A stretch of DNA of 64,000 nt, taken from Mucilaginibacter sp. SJ (lineage in GTDB: Bacteria; Bacteroidota; Bacteroidia; Sphingobacteriales; Sphingobacteriaceae). The notes under the pieces were generated by a model. That model ran no database searches. It saw nothing but the letters and a program-made list of their open reading frames with translations, and had not been told where the DNA came from. Of the stretch, positions 60,928-64,000 are shown one piece after another. Location: contig NZ_CP118631.1 of NCBI RefSeq assembly GCF_028993635.1, positions 1,116,001 through 1,180,000 on the forward strand, given 5' to 3'. A program made the position numbers and the translations under genes. Position 1 is the stretch's first letter. Every line of letters begins with the position of its first letter.

Positions 60928-63876
60928 TTACTTGTTGTTATTATTGCCTGCTAATAAACCGTCAAGCGTTACCGAAACATAGTATAAGCCACCGATTGTT
61001 GGGCCGCCTGCGTATTGGTAATATCTTTTGTTAAAGATATCGGTAGCACCTAACTTAAAGGTTGCATAGTATGACGGCACACGATAAGTAACCTGTGCAT
61101 CAACTGTTTTGATTGATGGTACGGTACCTGTAACCAGCGGGCTTTCCCACAGGTATGATTGCTGCCATTTGTAAACTACGTTGAAACCAAAGTTTTTAAC
61201 CACCTCGCGATTACCGAATGATATATTGCCCGACCATTCTGGAGTATTAAAACCTGTAACGAAGATATCTGAAGCTGTTTGGGCTTTTAATTTATTAAAG
61301 CTTACGTTTCCTGATACCGTATAATGCTGATAGAAATTGTAAGTAATACCTGCGGATGAACCGTAGTTATGATAGATGTTTTTGGCATTGGTATAAACGC
61401 GGTACCGGCTTTGGCCCTGGCTGGCTGCGTTGGTTGATGTGCCTGTTGTAGGATCACGGTTAATGTCAAGCATGGCTAATACAGCTGCGTCTGAGCCAAC
61501 AGTAGCACCGTTTGGTACAAACACCTGTACCTGGCCGAGGAAGCCGTCATAACGGTTGGTGTAAGCATCAATATCAATGAACACTTTATTATCGGCTACG
61601 ATGCCTTTATAACCAACCTCGAAAGAAGTGATCTGTTCTGGACGTGCCGGTGGCAGGTCCGCTACTTTTAACAAATTACGGTTAGCCAAAGCAGCCTGAT
61701 CTGAGCCGCCTGCAGCATTTACCGCAGCATTGAAAGCCACTACCGACGTTTGGGTGTAACTGTTACCAAGGTAACCCAAGCCTTCATTAATAAACGGCAA
61801 GCTGCCTACACGTTTTACGCGACCGTTATTTACATATGATAACGCCTCAAACAGTGAAGGGAAACGATAACCGTTCTGGAACGTGAACCTGAAGTTATGG
61901 TTTTGATTGACAGTGTAAACTGCGGCTAAACGTGGCGTGAATTTAGGATCAAAGTATGGATTGCGATCCCAGCGGATAGAGCCGAATAATTTCAATTTCT
62001 CATCAAAAAAAGTTTTGGTAACCTGGGTAAAGGCGCCATATTTTTTATAGATCACATCTTTACCGAAAGTACCGTCGGCCAATGGGGTATTCCTATCGGC
62101 AATAGGGCGACTAAAATCTACGAAGTTATTACCATCCGGCGTAATGCTGTACACACGCACATCGGCACCAACCAACAGGTCAACAAATTTAACCTTGCTG
62201 CTCAAATCCCACTGGGCTTCGCCGTTATACATATGACTTTTTTGAACCAATGCGGCGCCGCCCGTAACCGGGGCGTTAGGGATCAGGCTCGATTTAATAT
62301 CCCAGTTATTGATACCAATGATAGTTTTTCTCAACGCATCAAACTCAGGAGTACCGGGCTCAACACGGCCTTTATCAGCAGCAGCACGGGCGGCTTGCTC
62401 GGCAGCAGCAAGATTTGCAGAAGTAAGAACACCGCCATTGTAGGCTTTTAACGCATTACCATATAAAGTTGCCCATGCCGAGTTACTGGCGTGGTTAAGA
62501 TCAAGATTGTCAGCTAATGGTTTTACGTTGAACGAGTTACCAGTATTTTCAATTGATTCATAACCACGTACCAGGAAATCTTTTCCTTTTAACTCAATCT
62601 TATGATTCTGAACTGTAGCGCCTTGTAATGAGATCTTGTTACCACGTTGAAATACACCATCAAGCCTGCCATAGCGATAAGTATACGATAAGATGGTGCT
62701 TGGCGATAGCTTATATGCCAGCGTACCATCTAACTTTAAATTTTTAACATGTGGGTCGACCAAATCAACCTCGTTATAGCCGGTACGGGCTACCGTAAGG
62801 TTTGGACGGGCTTTGCCATCAACCGTGATACCTTTTATTGATACGGTGTTACTGCCTGCAAGTGCATCATCACCGTACTTATTCCAGCCATCATAAGCTG
62901 CGTTGCTGGTACCTGTCAATTCGGGGTAAGCAGGGTTGGCCGATTTCAGATTAGTTGGGTTTTGATCAAGGCGGGTATCTGATTGCCAGTCTTGCCCTTG
63001 CATATAGCTAAAGTTCACTTTAACAGCAAACTTATCGTTAAAAGCTTTGGCATATCTTAAAGCATCTTCGGTAAGGGAACTTGCCCCTAAGCGATCTTTC
63101 CCAACGTGGTTTAAACCCTGGCGATGGTAAAAACTTAAACCCTGATATTTAAATGGATCTTTAGTAAACAGATTTGATAAACCATTAATGGCATTAGTGC
63201 CGTAAAGCGCGGCGGCAGCACCCGGGGTGATCTCCACGCTGGCAATATCCAGTTCGGTCGGCCCAATGGCATTGCCAAGCGGCACACCTAATGTAGCCGA
63301 TTGCATATCTACACCGTCAACCAGCTGCATAAACCTAAAGTTGTTTGGGCTGTTGAAACCACGGGTATTAGGCACTTTAAGGGTGATACTGGTGGTGGTC
63401 ATCTGTACACCTTTAACATTTTCTAAAGCATCATAAAAACTTGGGCCAGGCGACTGTTTTAACGCTGTAATACTCAATTTTTCGATAGCTACGGGCGAAC
63501 GAAGTAACTTTTCTTCCTTACGGGATGCCGTTACTACTACCTCATTAACCAGTAATGATTGCGTAGTAAGCGTAATGTTAACCGCGCTATTGGCATTTTT
63601 AATGTAAAACTCCTGTGGTTGATAACCTATCGCGGTAAAAACAAGCGTGTAAGGTAATTTGGCGCTGGTTGTTAATGAAAATTTACCGGTTGTATCGGTT
63701 GATGTTTTATTGGTTGTACCTTTAATAGATACGGTTGCCCCTATCAGCGGCTTACTCTGATCGTCGTTTACTTTTCCGCTCAATATATATGAGCCGTTAA
63801 GCTGTGCATAACCTATCCCCGGCAATAGTACCAGGAAGAGCACAATTATTCTAACTGAGTTTGTAAAAATTTTCAT
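60928..63876 (-). CDS. TonB-dependent outer-membrane receptor
   Basis: A 982-residue outer-membrane receptor with signal peptide (MKIFTNSVRIIVLFLVLLPG, cleavage near residue 25). A CarboxypepD_reg-like domain comes first (about 28-115, YILSGKVNDDQSKPLIGATV). The plug domain (about 125-240) has VVVTASRKEEKLLRSPVAIE and ITPGAAAALYGTNAINGLSN, then a beta-barrel to the C-terminus. It imports a large ligand using TonB energy. There is no SusD partner, so it is not a standard polysaccharide locus. It faces the sulfur operon and has a Cys-Cys-Cys leader ORF upstream, so a sulfur compound is an attractive ligand. The ligand is not proven. Confidence 0.92.
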   Translation of the reverse strand: MKIFTNSVRIIVLFLVLLPGIGYAQLNGSYILSGKVNDDQSKPLIGATVSIKGTTNKTSTDTTGKFSLTTSAKLPYTLVFTAIGYQPQEFYIKNANSAVNITLTTQSLLVNEVVVTASRKEEKLLRSPVAIEKLSITALKQSPGPSFYDALENVKGVQMTTTSITLKVPNTRGFNSPNNFRFMQLVDGVDMQSATLGVPLGNAIGPTELDIASVEITPGAAAALYGTNAINGLSNLFTKDPFKYQGLSFYHRQGLNHVGKDRLGASSLTEDALRYAKAFNDKFAVKVNFSYMQGQDWQSDTRLDQNPTNLKSANPAYPELTGTSNAAYDGWNKYGDDALAGSNTVSIKGITVDGKARPNLTVARTGYNEVDLVDPHVKNLKLDGTLAYKLSPSTILSYTYRYGRLDGVFQRGNKISLQGATVQNHKIELKGKDFLVRGYESIENTGNSFNVKPLADNLDLNHASNSAWATLYGNALKAYNGGVLTSANLAAAEQAARAAADKGRVEPGTPEFDALRKTIIGINNWDIKSSLIPNAPVTGGAALVQKSHMYNGEAQWDLSSKVKFVDLLVGADVRVYSITPDGNNFVDFSRPIADRNTPLADGTFGKDVIYKKYGAFTQVTKTFFDEKLKLFGSIRWDRNPYFDPKFTPRLAAVYTVNQNHNFRFTFQNGYRFPSLFEALSYVNNGRVKRVGSLPFINEGLGYLGNSYTQTSVVAFNAAVNAAGGSDQAALANRNLLKVADLPPARPEQITSFEVGYKGIVADNKVFIDIDAYTNRYDGFLGQVQVFVPNGATVGSDAAVLAMLDINRDPTTGTSTNAASQGQSRYRVYTNAKNIYHNYGSSAGITYNFYQHYTVSGNVSFNKLKAQTASDIFVTGFNTPEWSGNISFGNREVVKNFGFNVVYKWQQSYLWESPLVTGTVPSIKTVDAQVTYRVPSYYATFKLGATDIFNKRYYQYAGGPTIGGLYYVSVTLDGLLAGNNNNK

Positions 63877-63945
63877 GAAGTAATTTGTGGTGGTGGTAAT
63901 TAAAATTGTGATTAGTAATTGTGTTATCGTTAATGAGGGTTACGC

Positions 63946-63987
63946 TCAACAACAACATACTGCAGTTAGGAGCTGCATTTTTAACAT
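63946..63987 (-). CDS. Cys-Cys-Cys leader peptide ORF upstream of the TonB receptor
   Basis: The minus strand encodes a 13-residue peptide, MLKMQLLTAVCCC, then TGA. The last three codons are TGT TGT TGT. An internal Met could shorten it to 10 residues. It ends 69 bases before the receptor ATG. A short hairpin (TGCAG with CTGCA) lies inside it. I see no intrinsic terminator between it and the receptor, so control would be by another route, for example Rho or translation initiation. Three tandem Cys codons before a stop are unlikely by chance and match the idea of cysteine sensing at the nearby sulfur operon. Confidence 0.5.
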   Translation of the reverse strand: MLKMQLLTAVCCC

Positions 63988-64000
63988 GGACTGAACGGCA

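Noticed and set aside
1..64000. tRNA genes, rRNA genes, CRISPR arrays, IS elements or prophage
   Set aside because: I found no cloverleaf with a CCA-type arm, no rRNA core sequence, no regularly spaced repeats and no transposase, integrase or phage structural gene.

Overview
The window looks like chromosome from a member of the Bacteroidota, most likely family Sphingobacteriaceae (Mucilaginibacter or Pedobacter type). The reasons are promoters of the Bacteroidota form (-7 box TAnnTTTG, sometimes with an upstream TTG), start codons mostly without Shine-Dalgarno sequences, ETF genes beside a bifunctional-nuclease gene, a TonB receptor with an N-terminal carboxypeptidase-regulatory-like domain, CHR, ThuA and GMC families, and a class A RNase P RNA. 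This genus-level call is an inference from gene style; no rRNA is present. I found no tRNA, rRNA, insertion sequence, phage or CRISPR array.

Layout. 1-6.4 kb: a truncated kaiC facing a six-PAS histidine kinase, a single-domain response regulator and two small genes. 6.4-13.6 kb: mostly minus-strand housekeeping and unknown genes (DUF6438-like protein, HAD phosphatase, metallo-beta-lactamase fold protein, PIN-PhoH ATPase). This stretch also holds a likely structured RNA of about 340 nt between phoH and a two-gene DNA-repair cassette (radical SAM plus TIGR03915-like). 13.7-18 kb: Hsp20, thioesterase, GlcD-type oxidase, folB, acyl-CoA dehydrogenase. 18-22.5 kb: two tandem paralogous periplasmic-TPR histidine kinases. 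22.5-31.5 kb: GH1 glucosidase, DinB, a lipoprotein/SCO/cytochrome c operon, rnpB, an NtrC-type regulator with an altered GAFTGA loop, a secreted glycosidase and fructosamine kinase. 31.6-49.3 kb: core genes (lepA, folD, queE, OmpA-PD40 protein, recQ, manC, rlmB, dnaB, chrA, etfBA, DUF151). 49.5-54.7 kb: nucleoside transporter, ThuA, GMC oxidoreductase, MOSC and SelT/W/H-type proteins. 54.8-64 kb: a sulfur-assimilation island (Rrf2 regulator, sulfite reductase with C-terminal HEPN, cobA, precorrin-2 dehydrogenase fused to a TauE/SafE exporter, cysH) converging on a TonB receptor.

The most interesting signal is in the sulfur island. The sulfite-reductase operon is preceded by a near-leaderless 26-codon ORF with three Cys codons, a possible antiterminator and an intrinsic terminator: a textbook attenuator layout. 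The TonB receptor at the right edge is preceded by a 13-codon ORF ending Cys-Cys-Cys-stop. Together they suggest that translation of cysteine codons controls sulfur uptake and reduction here.

Two other themes recur. First, several genes (lepA, dnaB, folB, the radical SAM gene, the Cys leader) have the -7 box only 4-8 bases before ATG, so their mRNAs should be leaderless or nearly so. Second, many intergenic gaps carry long imperfect inverted repeats whose arms are built from short near-repeated words. The words differ between sites, a few recur, and arms often run into stop codons.
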